Shown here: one piece after another, positions 21,501 to 32,926 of the stretch
Numbering within the stretch: the stretch's first letter is position 1
Layout: every line of letters begins with the position of its first letter
Assembly: GCA_028583415.1 (NCBI GenBank)
Contig: CM053265.1
Location: 20,344,830-20,408,829 of the forward strand
Source: Protea cynaroides
Lineage: Eukaryota; Streptophyta; Magnoliopsida; Proteales; Proteaceae
Direction of reading: 5' to 3'
DNA: 64,000 bases
Position numbers and translations under genes: made by a program
Notes under the pieces: model-generated
What the model was told of the DNA's origin: nothing
Seen by the model: the letters and a program-made list of their open reading frames with translations, nothing else
Databases searched by the model: none

Positions 21501-23497
21501 GTAATACTTGCAACATCAGAAACTCAAAGAATTATGCGCGCGAGGGTCAGCTCTCCAACTTGAGCTCAGTGAGTAAACAAAACAATGCAACAAACATATG
21601 CATGCATTCAATTCATATCTTTGGTCTGGTTCATAAGTTTGCAATATGCAATAGAAAGGATAGGTGGCCACCACACCTCTATAGACGAGTGTGTGAAGCT
21701 GCCCAAAGGATCAAACACCATTGCCGTCCCACATGCACCCACCATGGAATAGGGATAGAACTAAAGTGCTTAGGACGGCATCGCATCACACTTCCCCTGA
21801 TGCCCTACCCATACCAACACATAAGCCCCTATTGGCAAGGGCTTGCAAACTGGGCTCGCAACTAATCAATCCTAATGTCAAACAGTGTATCCAAGGCCTC
21901 ACCCCAGTATCCCTCAATACGTCTATAGAGATAGAGCTAAGGCCCCCCCGGCAAAGTTAGAGACTACACGGTCTGAGACCACCTCCCTTGATGCCCTACG
22001 ACATAATAGTTCTGCTAAGGTAATGGCGATACGACGATGTCAGTGGACAAGACTTGAGTAGAGATAGAGCTAGAGTCTGTGACCAGGATGAACCACAGTG
22101 TCACGTCCTCCTCCTGATGCCCCACTTGCATCAAGTACACTAACCACACACAAACATTCACATGCCTATTCCTAGCATCATCATCATCATCATGTTATAA
22201 ATAAACAAAATTAAATATGTATGAACATTAATAGCAGGAATATTGGTTGACATGTGAAATGCACAATACACGCATACAAGCATAGAAACATTCATGGCAT
22301 TGGGCTCAATAAACAAAAACAGTTTATTATCAGCCAATTAGTTTAGGTCTTGTTCCCTCACCTTTGATTGCTAGTAGATCATCGTTCAAGCTTTATAATT
22401 CACTTTTAAATCACTGAAAAAACCTAACAAGTCGATGGATTTTAATTAGAATTAATTCCAATATGTTTAGACTAACAGAAACTGAGGGGTCGCAGGTGGG
22501 GTAGCACCTGATGTCTCATTTTCTGCGACCACAGGGTGTGGGGTCGCAAGGTAGGGTAGCACCTAGGGTCTCAGTTTCTGCGACCCCAGGGTGTAGGGTC
22601 GCAGTTAGGGTTGGACATACTGCGACCCTACGTGTGACCACACCCTCCCTGGAACTTCCCGAGGGCATGTGGTCAAACATGTGGGTCTCATGGGGTCTGA
22701 TACCATGCGACCCTACGTCCGACCACACGTGTTCATGGTCGACCTTTCACTCTTAAGTCCATTCCTTCATTTTTAAATCCTTTGGCTTATCATCATGGTT
22801 CATCCTGTGATTGTTCTATGGCTCAAAACTATAATTTTATACACCATCCATTGTCCACAATGATTACCTCCATGGATTCTCTTGGAATTTGTACATGGAT
22901 GGATGATTTGGGTTTCTCCTAATCCTATCTTCTTCATTAACTATTCTAGGCTCTTAAATAAGTCATGGAGAATATATTCATACCTTAGGTTTGCTGAGAT
23001 TTGAATTTTCCTCCTCTTTAGCCTTCCTTTTCAATTATCCTTTTCTTCTCCTTCTCTTCCTTCTCTTCTCTTTCTCTCTCTTTCAATTAGAGTTCTAAAG
23101 GAGTGAAAGAAGCTAAGGGATGTCCTATTTATAGAGAAAAACCCTCCATAATAAGCCCCAATGAGTTTAGGAAAGACCCCCCTTCGAATTAGGAAGGTTT
23201 CCTAAATTCGGTTTCTAGCTGTTTTCGTAGGGTCGCAGGTAGGGTCGCAAAATCCGTGACCCTACGTTTTTAAAATGTGCGACCCCACGACTAAAAAGTC
23301 ATGGGTTGGACTCTTTTGAGGTGGGGTCAGTCACACCTGTTTAGGCATGTGACCATACACTCATTTTTGACTGTTTTTGAGTTAAATTTCATACTTGGTC
23401 TTGTGGTTTCTTCACGCACTTAGTCCACTTGGCTCGACCATGATAGGTAGACCTGATACAAGGTGGTAAGACCGGTTAGTTCGATACAGGTCTTACA

Positions 23498-23600
23498 ACT
23501 TCACCACCCTTAAAAAAATTTTTGTCCTCGAAATTTGAACGTACGGATCTTACAACTTCCCCATCCTTAAAATAAATTTTATCCTCAAAATTTGATTTTA
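23498..23600 (-). promoter_or_regulatory. Duplicated polypurine tract and LTR start, element B
   Basis: On the minus strand a first tract (AAGGATGGGGAAGT) is followed by TGTAAGATCCGTACG, a copy of the LTR start. Then AAATTTCGAGGACAAAA and the second tract (AAGGGTGGTGAAGT) precede the true LTR start at 23497. Same duplication as in element A, here with the LTR-start word still clear. Confidence 0.8.
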
Positions 23601-24620
23601 CTTCGGAGTCAATAGGTGGGAATTCTGTTTCTGCATTACATCTTCTTCCTCCCATGCAATCTTCTCCATGTCTTGTCTCCGCCAGATTACCTTCATATAA
23701 TAATTATCTCAGCTTTGGAGATGTTGTACCTTCCAACTAGTGAACTAGGCTGGTACCACTTCAATAGTTAAATCTTCTATCTAATCCAGTGGAACAGTAG
23801 TCAATACCTTTGATATGGATCTGTACTTCTTCAATAGAGACATGTGAAATACGTCATGCACACTAGACACGAACAGCTGTAACGCTAATTGACATGCAAC
23901 TTTTCTACATCTCTCCAAAATTTATAAGGCACATATATAGGATATAACTTTCCCTTCTTGTCGAATCGTTTCAAACTACGCATAAGTGATATCTTCAAGA
24001 ACACTTTGTCACTTATGGCGAACTCAAGGTCTTGGTGTCTCTTCTGAAAATCTTGAGCTATCTTGGCCTTTTTTCTTTGATCTTGTCTGCCACTCGACAT
24101 GTTTCTTCAATAGACTCAGGTCTTAAAATTCTTCATTCACCAACTTCATTCCAAGACAAAGGAATTCGACATTTCTACCATACCATGCCTCATAGGTGAC
24201 ATCTACATAGTAGCTTGGTAGAAAATTCAATCCACATATAGCTTATTTAGCTGCTTTAAAGCATACTGAGGTCTTATAGCAATGGAATGAGCTATCTTCA
24301 TAAGGCGATCAACAATCACCCAAACTGCGTCAACCGATCTGGGAGTCAGTGGCAAATCAGTGACATAGTTCATTGTAATGCAGTTTTACTTCCAGACTGG
24401 CTCCGATAGTGGTTGTAATAAGCCATGTTGGCTTTTGTCTTTCAACTTTTTTTTTACTTGCTGATAATTCAGTTACTGAAACATGCTTTAAACCACATCT
24501 ATTATCGTTCCTCTTTTCCAGTACAATCTCTTCAGGTCATGATACATATTGGTACTCCATGATGTCTTGAATATAGAGTACAATGGGCTCTTATCATTAT
24601 CTTGTACCTATGATCAGTGC
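23601..24620 (-). pseudogene. Element B integrase remnant
   Basis: Strongly decayed. One frame (23885-24100) holds FAISDKVFLKISLMRSLKRFDKKGKLYPIY from the GPY-proximal region. The GPY motif itself is damaged. The core helix region is partly deleted between about 24180 and 24230. Around 24290-24430 the reverse strand still encodes the DxVWVIVDRLxK-type block. Chromodomain-like codons lie around 23640-23720. No open integrase could be made. Confidence 0.75.
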
Positions 24621-25430
24621 TTTCATCTTAGGAATGCATAATCCTCCTCTATATCACAGGACCTTCTTCGCACCCGAAGTAAGTCAGGGATATGTTTTTC
24701 TTTCTCTAAATCTCTTTGCACCGTTCTTATATACGGATCTAACAAAAATGATACCTTTACTTCATCCATCAATTCAGAGATGATCTTTAATGCCACAAGG
24801 GCAGCCGAAGAACTATTTCTCCATAAGTTCATCCATAAGTTCTCGCTCAATTGGATCATCACGAGTTTCTATTATATGTTACTCTTTTTCCAAATCTGAA
24901 TCTATTGCTGCGAAACATAAGGCCGCTATTGTACTAGGTCCTCCTTTTGGCTTCATTATTCCTTGTTGCTAAAAACCTCAAGTACTATATTAGCCTTACA
25001 CCGGTGACATTGAATATTGCAGTCTTAATCCTTTACGTGTTCTAACCATCTTCTCTGTCTCATGTTCAACTCTTTCTGGTGAAGAGATAATTAAAACTCT
25101 TGTGTTCCCTTTTAATTCAAAATTCTTCTCCGTATAGATAATATCTCCACGTCTTAATTGCATGAATCACAGTGTTAACTCCAAATCACGAGTTAGGTGA
25201 TTCTTTTCATGCTCTTTCAGTTATCTTAAAGCATAAGCAATCACCTATTTACCTTACATCAACCCGCATGCTAAACCCAATCCGAAAGCTTCGATGTATA
25301 GGGTAAAAGGTTTTCCTGGTGTCAGAACGATCAAGATGGGAGTTGATATCAACCTTGTTTTTAGAGTCTGACAACATTCTTCACACTTGTCAGTCCAATT
25401 AAACTCCTCTCCCTTCCTGGTTAGCTTGGT
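24621..25430 (-). pseudogene. Element B RNase H and linker remnant
   Basis: The frame 24623-24862 is linker before integrase. The frame 25254-25493 ends RT with GLAGYYRRFMEDHSKIAKPLTKLTRKGEEF and begins RNase H with PFTLYIEAFGLGLACGLM. The usual LYTDAS catalytic Asp is Glu here. The rest of RNase H is interrupted by frameshifts. Confidence 0.75.
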
Positions 25431-26148
25431 AAGAGGTTTTGCGATCTTAGAGTGGTCCTCCATGAATCGTCTGTAATAACCAGCTAAACCCAAGAAACTT
25501 CTGATCTTCGCAATATTCTTTAGGTGTTTCTCACCATAAGATTACTTCTATCTTAATAGGGTCTACATTAATCCCTTTTTATGATGCTACATGATCTAAG
25601 AAGATCACTTTGTTTAATCAGGTCTCATATTTCTTGGACTTAGCATAAAGCTTTTCTTTTCTCAGTTGTTGTGAAGCTGTTTTAAGATCCGTTGTATGAG
25701 TTGCTTCATTCTTAGAATAAACCAACATATCAAATATGAAAATTATGACCAACGTGTCTAACATGTCATGAAACACCCAGTTCATCAGCTCCATAAAAGA
25801 TGTAAGGACATTGGTTAATCCAAACATCATAATCGGGAACTCATAATGTCCAATCCCGATTCTAAAAACTATCTTCGGAATATCACTGTCCAAATTCTTC
25901 AGCTGATGATATCTTGACCGAAGATCAATCTTAGAAAATACCTTTGCTCCTTGCAACTGTTTAAACAAGTCATCGATCTGAGGTAGTAGATATCGATTCT
26001 TAATCGTGAGCTTGTTTAGTTCCCGGTAGTCTATACATGATCTAACACTACCGTCCTTTTTCTTCACGAATTGCATTGGCGCCCCCTGTGATGCAATACT
26101 TAGCCGATTAGAACCGTTGTCTAATAAATCTAGTAGTTGAGTCTCCAT
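25431..26148 (-). pseudogene. Element B reverse transcriptase remnant
   Basis: 176 open codons (25618-26148): MQFVKKKDGSVRSCIDYRELN, LPQIDDLFKQLQGAKVFSKIDLRSRYHQLK and YGHYEF-like FRIGIGHYEFPIMMFGLTN. The catalytic block reads IIFIFDMLVYS where FIDDILVYS is expected, so one catalytic Asp is lost. The end block is truncated at KSKKYET. It cannot be active. Confidence 0.85.
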
Positions 26149-26680
26149 CCCTTCAACTCCATAGGAGCTACTCTATAGGTGCCTTTGACACAGGTATCGT
26201 CCTTGGTAACAAGTCGATGATGAACTTGGTCGCATGATCAGATGGTAACCCAGGTAAGTCTCCTAGAAACACATCAGGAAATTTACGCATCACATCAATA
26301 TCTTCCATCTATGGTGCTTCTTTGGTAATGTATACCATATATCCAACCTCTTTTTCTTCAAAGCATTTCTTCGCTTTTAGCATAGAGAGGATCAGCTTTC
26401 ACTTCTTAGGCAACATGCTTCTAATGAAACTAAATTATATGCCGTCTTTATTCTTGAATGATAACCTCTTCTATGGACATAACAACTCTGTAGAGTCTTG
26501 AGACAACCAGTCTATTCCCAAGATGACGTCAAAGTCTGTCATCTCAAGTCGAATTAGGTTGCGTCCAAATTCCGTTCATCCATACGATTCGGACGTTATT
26601 CATAACACTTGTCCAATACAACATCTAGTCCAAAAGGGCTTGAACTAGCAAGATCTGGTATAAAGGTCTTAAGAGCTTGT
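26149..26680 (-). pseudogene. Element B protease-region remnant
   Basis: The reverse strand encodes a decayed protease-RT linker and the DFDVILGIDWL block near 26500-26530, with SPFGLD-like words before it. The DSG active-site segment is not present. The upstream junction to the unrecognised 1 kb (26681-27690) is the same as in element E near 39230. Confidence 0.65.
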
Positions 26681-27690
26681 CTAGTTCCTTCATCTCTTAT
26701 GATTTTTCAAGACTTTCATTAATAATCTCATATCCCAACACTCATTAGCTTATATTTCCTTTATCATTGCTGTTCTACCCTGATCTCTCTTTCATATACC
26801 TCGAAAAATATCTTTTGATTGTTACTTCATATCCCAAGTCTATTTATAAGCATTAGGGTATATGCTTATATTCTTATTAATTCAGCCAAACTCTTTTGGT
26901 CTTTACTCAATTATCTCACTCGACATTGGGCATAACTCAGTATTACTTGTACTAATCTGAATACTATCAATGCCATAAATTTTTTTGACTTTATCTTTGT
27001 ATCCACTCATAGATTTGCCTTTAGAAATCTTCTTCCTTGTCAACTTCATACCGATATAACCATCTTTAACTCTACTTGAGTGCTATCTATTTCTTTACTG
27101 GCTACTCTTGATAGTTTTCACTTCTTGCTCATGCGTTCTTTTACAGACCATGACTCTTACCCATTCAATCAGTAATCTCAAAATAGATTCTCCATTACTT
27201 CATCTGAGGTTTCGTTGGTTATAGAATCTAATCTGAATTCAATCATCTTTCTTCCAATAATTCCATTATCACTAACATCTTTATCAACAAAGGTCAGGCA
27301 GTGTATGAATCATAATGTTTGTCCAAAAGCGATTCACTTTTTTCTTTCAATTTAGTATAATGACAACACTTGCTTTATCTAGTGAACTTATATTTAAAGG
27401 ATCAGGAGTAAATCTATGGTAATCCAATCGGCATCCAAAGGTCGTTAAGTTGTACGGTGGTCTAAATACATGGAAATAGAGGTTCTATAACTCTTAACCT
27501 TAAGGTTATAGGTTCTATCGAGTATATAATGCCATTGGTCGAGGCACTACAAGAGTAAATCTAGAGAAAATTTTCGTACATTAGTAAATCATGTATAAAT
27601 TAGAAGATATACGCTCAACATGATTAAACATTTAGCTGTTCATTCAATTCATAAACAAAATATGACTGCATCTAAGTTATCACATCGTTC
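26681..27690 (-). other. Unrecognised 1-kb stretch in place of gag, element B
   Basis: No gag capsid or zinc knuckle is visible. The stretch matches the + strand of element E at about 38230-39230 (for example GATAGTATT.AGATTAGTACAAG and ACTCCTGTAGTGCC). Both copies therefore carry the same replacement. No ORF over 60 codons and no domain is visible. Confidence 0.6.
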
Positions 27691-27696
27691 CACTTT

Positions 27697-27709
27697 AGCT
27701 CTGATACCA
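27697..27709 (-). promoter_or_regulatory. Primer binding site (Met tRNA) next to the B' LTR
   Basis: The minus strand reads TGGTATCAGAGCT after the LTR at 27713. After this site the sequence jumps within about 40 bases to the unrecognised stretch, so leader and gag start are deleted. Confidence 0.9.
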
Positions 27710-27712
27710 AGT

Positions 27713-30097
27713 TGTCACACCCCAATTCCATACTATTCAGAATGGTGTGATGAACTGCCAATAAACCAACGGTTCAACCAGGATCTCGAATAAGCTGTGT
27801 TCGTTTGCTTAAATCATACACATCTACAATCATAATCAGAATAAATAAACAATAGCGGAAGTCTTTAATATTAAATGAACTGAGAGTCTAGCGGTGATAA
27901 AGTAAATAAATTATCCAATTATCTCCAAATAACAAAGACATAAAATAAAATAATTTAATCAATTACATCGTCTGTATAATTTAAATAAAATCTAATCGAA
28001 GACGCATGAGTTGCACTTGCATGACGAATCATGCGACTCCATCATAACTTCTGCACCCATCGCCGCAACATGTCCATACATCGGAGCATTTACATAGTCT
28101 TCTACTGTGATACCTGCATCATCAACTAAAAATATTTGACGTCGAAAGGGTGAGCACACGTCATGGCTCAGTGAGCAAACAAAATAATCCAACAAACATA
28201 TGCATGCATTCAATTTATATCTTTGGTCTGGTTCATAAGTTTGCAATGTGCAATAGAAAGGATAGGTGGCCGCCGCACCTCTATACACGAGCTTGTGAAG
28301 CCGCCCAATGGATCAAACACCATTGCCATCCCACATGCACCCACCATGGAATAGGGATAGAGCTAAAGTGCTTAGGACCGCACTGCCTCACACTTTCCTT
28401 GATGCCCTACCCATACCAACACGTAAGCCCCTATTGGCGAGGGCTTGCAAACTGGGCTAGTAACTAACCAATCCTAATGTCAAATAGTGTATCCAAGGCC
28501 TCACCCCAGCATCCCTCAATACGTCCATAAAGATAGAGCTAAGGCCCCCCGGAAGAGTTAGAGACTACACGGTCCGAGACCACCTCCCCTGATGCCTTAT
28601 GACATAATAGTTCTGCTAAGGTAATGGCGATACAACGATGTCAATGGACAAGACTTAAGTAGAGATATAGCTAGAGTCTGATGACCAGGATGAACCACAA
28701 TGTCACATCCTCCCCCTGATGCCCTACTCACATCAAGTACACTAACCACACACAAACATTCACATGCCTATTCCTAGCATCATCATCATCATCATGTTAT
28801 AAATAAACAAAATTAAATATGCATGAACATTAATAGCAGGAATATTGGATGACATGTTAAATGTACATTACAATCATACAAGCATAGAATCATTCATGTT
28901 ATTGGACTCAGTAAATAAAAATAGTTTATTATTAGTCAATTAATTTAGGTCTTGTTCCCTCACCTTTGATTGCTAGTAGATCCTCGTTCAGGCTTTATAA
29001 TTCACTTTTAAGTCACTGAAAAACCTAACAAGTCGATAGATTTTAATTAAAAATAAATTCCAATACGTTTAGACTAACAGAGGCTAAGGGTCGCAGGCGG
29101 GGTAGCACCTGAGGTCTCAGTTTCTGCGACCACAGGGGTAGGATCGCAGGATAGGGTAGCACCTTGGATCTCAGTTTCTGCGACCCCAGGGTGTAGGGTC
29201 GCAGATGGGGTCAGATATTATTTGACCCAACGTGCAACCACACCCTCCCTAGAACTTCCCGAGGGCATGTGGTCGATCATGTGGTCTCGTGGGGTCGGAT
29301 ATCATTCGACCCTACGTGCGACCACACGTGTTTTTGGTCGACCTTTCACTCTTAAGTCCATTCCTTCATGTTTGAATCCTTTGGCTTACCATCATGGTCC
29401 TTCCTATGATCGTTCTATGGCTCAAACTATAATTTTTATACACTATCCATTGTCCACAATGATTTTCTCCATGGATTCTCTTGGAATTTATCCATGGATG
29501 GATGATTTGGGTTTCTCCTAATCCTATGTTCTTCATAAACTATTCTAGGCTCTCAATTCAGGTAGGCATTTAGGTTCATACCTTGGGTTTACTGAGATTC
29601 AGAGGTTTCTCTAAACTTCCTCCTCTTCCTTAGTCTTCTTCTTCAATTCTCCTTCTCTTCCTTCTCTTCTCTCTCTCTCACTTTCAATTAGGGTTCTAAA
29701 GGATGAAAGAGGCTAAGGGACGTCCTATTTATAGAGGAAAACCATCCAATATGCCTTAATGAGTTTAGAAAAGAGCCCCTTTCGGATTATGAAGGTTTCC
29801 TAAATTCGATTTCTGACGGGGTTCCATAGGGTCGAATGTAGGGTCGTAGAATCCGTCGACCCTATGTTTTTTAAGACATGCGACCCCACGACAAAAAGTC
29901 ATGGGTTAGACTCTTTTGTGGTGGGGTCGGACATACCTATTTAGGCATGCGACCACACACTCATTTTTGACTATTTTTGAGTTAAATTTCATACCTTGTC
30001 TTGTGGTTTCTTCACGCAGTTGGTCCACTTGGCTTGACCATGATAGGTAGACCTGGTACAAGGTGGTAAGACTGGTTAGTTTGATATGGGTCTTACA
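27713..30097 (-). repeat. B'-type LTR shared by two internal regions
   Basis: 2385 bp, ends TGTCACACC and GGGTCTTACA. The left side has a PBS, the right side a PPT and integrase end, and the flanks (CAAGT / ACTCC) are not a target duplication. It thus served as 3' LTR for one copy and 5' LTR for another. TATA box (minus) 29726-29733. Confidence 0.9.
27992..28150 (-). CDS. LTR-encoded small ORF, B' type
   Basis: Contains FLVDDAGITVEDYVNAPMYG, then HVAAM and the tail HDSSCKCNSCVFD, ending TAG at 27992. The frame stays open upstream to an ATG at 28288 (98 codons), but the upstream part is not conserved. Compared with the A-type copy at 271-483, eight core codons differ only synonymously (acg/aca, gtg/gta, gag/gaa, gat/gac, tac/tat twice, gct/gcg twice). 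Confidence 0.45.
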   Translation of the reverse strand, partial: PFRRQIFLVDDAGITVEDYVNAPMYGHVAAMGAEVMMESHDSSCKCNSCVFD

Positions 30098-30113
30098 ACT
30101 CCCCCCTCTTATT
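30098..30113 (-). promoter_or_regulatory. Polypurine tract before the B' LTR
   Basis: The minus strand reads AATAAGAGGGGGGAGT directly before TGTAAGACCC. TTTCGAGGATGAAATT precedes it, as in the other family members. Single, not duplicated. Confidence 0.85.
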
Positions 30114-30129
30114 AGAAATTTCATCCTCG

Positions 30130-31273
30130 AAATTTGCACATACCTTCCAAGTCAAAAAGGTGAGGATATTGCTTCCGCATAGCATTCTCTTCTTCCCATT
30201 TGATCTCTTCTATATCTCGGCTCCTCCAATTGACCTTAAAATAATAAATGTCATGGTTGCATAAACGTTTAACCTTTTAGCTGGTGATTTCAGTTGGTGC
30301 TACTTCGAATGTCAAATAATTAGTTAGATTTGGTGGATCCACTGTCAAAACGTGTGTTGGATCTCTGATGTACTTCTTCAATAATGAGATATGAAATACA
30401 TCATGCACACTTGACATAGATGGTGGTAGTGCTAACTGATAAGTCACTTTTCCACGTTTAGCTAGAATCTCATATGGCCCGACATATCTCGGACTTAGCT
30501 TCCCTTTCTGTTTGAATCGTTTTAAACCTCGCATAGGTGATACTTTCAAGAATACCTTATCACCTATGACAAATTCAAGGTCTCGACGTCGAGTATCTAC
30601 ATACTGTTTCTGACGATTCTGAGCTGTTCTAACTCTTTTCTTAATAATGTCGACTACATGACAAGTCTCTTCAACAAACTCTGGTCCAACGATACTCCGT
30701 TCACCCACTTCATTCCAAAACAGAGGAGTTCGATACTTCCTACCATACAGTGCTTCATAGGGTGACATCTGTATAGTAGCCTGATAGCTGTTGTTATAGG
30801 CGAACTCGATCAATGGTAGTTTCTCATCCCATGATCCCTTGAAATCAATAACACAGGCTCGAAGCAAGTTTTCTAAAATCTGAATGGTACACTCCGACTG
30901 TCCGTCTGTCCGTCTGTCTGAGGATGGAATGCAGTACTGAATTTCAACGTTGTACCCATAGCCTTCTGTAATCCTTTTCAAAACTTTGAAGTAAAGCGTG
31001 GGTCTCTATCGGACACAATGCTTTCAGGTACACCATGTAATCTGACAATATTATCCACATATAGCTTAGCTAACCTCTCTAGGGTATACTGAGGTCGTAT
31101 AGCTATGAAACGAGCTGTCTTAGTTAAATGATCTACAATCACCCAGACCGCATCAACTACTCAGGGAGTCAATGGTAACCCGGTGACGAAGTCCATAGTG
31201 ATGCAGTCCCATTTCCATGCTGGTTCTGGCAGTGGCTGCAACAATCCTACATGTCTTTGCCGTTCCACATTAA
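30130..31273 (-). pseudogene. Integrase fragment with GPY module and chromodomain-like tail
   Basis: Open 30277-30981 (234 codons): DGQSECTIQILENLL, FAYNNSYQATIQMSPYEALYG, RRRDLEFVIGDKVFLKVSPM, VGPYEIL and MSSVHDVFHISLLKKY. A (CAGACGGA)-type 8-base duplication at about 30898-30912 changes HPQTDGQSE to a longer Arg/Asp run. Downstream 30150-30276 encodes the chromodomain-like tail, and 30982-31273 the catalytic Asp region. It stops abruptly at 31273, seven bases before an LTR. Confidence 0.85.
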
Positions 31274-31280
31274 ACCAAGT

Positions 31281-31577
31281 TGTCACATCCCAATTCTACA
31301 CCAACCAGAATGGTGTGATGAACCGTCAATAAATCAACGGTTCAACCAGGATCTCGAATAGGCTATCCCCACCATGTTAAACCAAAACACATTCCACATT
31401 AATCAGAGATAATAACGTAAATAGCAGAAGTCTTACAGATAATGAACTGAGGTCTATTCATGATAAATAATTAATATTCCATTTATCTCCAAGTAACCAA
31501 AACATAATTTAATACATATTACAAATATCCAAATATGAAAATTAAACACTAAGCGTATCTATAGTTGAAACGCTCGT
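31281..31577 (-). repeat. LTR fragment (B subtype, 3' end only)
   Basis: 297 bp matching 32927-33220. On the minus strand it ends GGATGTGACA, followed by ACTTGGT, the first bases of a PBS junction, then pol. Its other end joins element B's gag leader at 31578 near a TGTTCATAT word also present in the LTR, consistent with a microhomology-type join. Confidence 0.8.
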
Positions 31578-32909
31578 GTTCATATCTCTGTTCATGTTGT
31601 CGATCATGAGAGTGGCTCAGATTGATATAATTAGGACTAATACTAAAGAACCAATATTTATAACTCCAATTGACAGGTTGAATCGATAAGGTATCCTATC
31701 AAGACACGAAAATTTAAAATCAGGTATGTGCATCCTCTATAATCATAAGAGTAAGTCAATAATACACCACATCCTATATAAACTATCTAGTTATATGACC
31801 ACCAATAGATTTGATCCTTTGCTGAAAAGCGTCTGAGGCTTCATCTTTAAAAAATATTCCTTAAACCTGGTCGGATCATTTTGTCATGATGCAACTATCC
31901 CATACATCGGTGGCTGATAAGGGTAACCACCTTGATACACTGCTTATTGTGCACCAAACTTCTACACTGGGTGTGAATTATTGGGACTTGCTATATGGTA
32001 GGCACTGTGTTATAGGTTACATGTGCTGGAGGTACAGTGTTGTTACCAATTAGTACTGTACATGGCCTGACCTGGAGGTATTGGTATAGCATTGGTAACT
32101 TGGGTAGTGATTCCCATGGCAACTTGCATAGTCGATATCATCTATTGTTGCTCATGTATTTTTTCTGGCTAAATTTATTACAACCATAGCCAAGGCACTT
32201 AGTAGTCCAGATAGATTGGCTGGAGTGGCCTGGTTGTTCACCTCCTTTGGTTTGTTCCAATTTGATTATCATTATTTAGCATCAGCTCAGATGAGTTTTC
32301 ATTATCCATTCTCGACCCTGATAGTGGTGGGGTCAAGTTGCAACCTCTTCTTAATGCTTAGTGGGCAATGGATCAGCATGTGATGGATCTCACTCTGAGT
32401 CTCCATATCACCTAGGAGTATAGCTTATCTTCTTTTATAGTTACTCCCATTTTTTTGGTGTATGACCATTATTCTCCTATCCCTGTTGCATTTAGCCCGA
32501 GATGTTTCCCTTTACCTCTACAAAGATTTAGGCATTACTAGCCATTTTTCTTCTTCCTCTGTCATACATCAGGTTTCACATCTTGTAAGTACCAACTCGG
32601 TATTCCAATTTTCTGCTTTACAGATGCTCCCTTCTTGCTACTTGAACTATATCCTTTGTATACTTAGGTAACGTCCCGACTTATAGATATTACCCTTTAT
32701 TATTTGTTTATCAGGATAAATTTTCAATTTTCTCTTTTTGTTTGTGTATATATATGGTTCCACCTTTTATATGTATATTATTGTCTTGTTTAAGTTCTGT
32801 TTCAACCAACACAGGTGCTTATTGTGTGTTTGTATTAAAGTTTTTAATTTATCCTAACTCAGTTCATTGACTCTAGTGGAAGTATTCAGGTTTGATGGGC
32901 AAGGCTTGA
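31578..32909 (-). pseudogene. Element B leader and gag N-terminal remnant
   Basis: The minus strand matches element E at 36933-38240. The gag N-terminal remnant (about 31830-32150) encodes the YQGG..YQPPMYGIVAS-type and RFRK-like blocks but has several stops. On the + strand, about 32330-32420, the tail of the antisense gene (LL.A..AMDQ.V.DLTLSL) survives. No complete gene. Confidence 0.65.
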
Positions 32910-32923
32910 GAGTTCTGATACCA
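32910..32923 (-). promoter_or_regulatory. Primer binding site of element B
   Basis: The minus strand reads TGGTATCAGAACTC, one change from the family form, three bases after the LTR end at 32927. Confidence 0.9.
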
Positions 32924-32926
32924 AGT

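Larger units (their letters stand above)
18792..23497 (-). repeat. 3' LTR of element B (B subtype), interrupted
   Basis: Own sequence is 18792-19178 and 21506-23497. + strand ends TGTCACACC and AGGTCTTACA. TATA box (minus strand TATAAATA) at 23126-23133. AGGGTCG/GGGTCGCAG clusters lie both upstream (23220-23290) and downstream (22485-22740) of it. The interrupted point at 19178 falls inside the ITVEDY codons of the LTR peptide. Confidence 0.92.
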
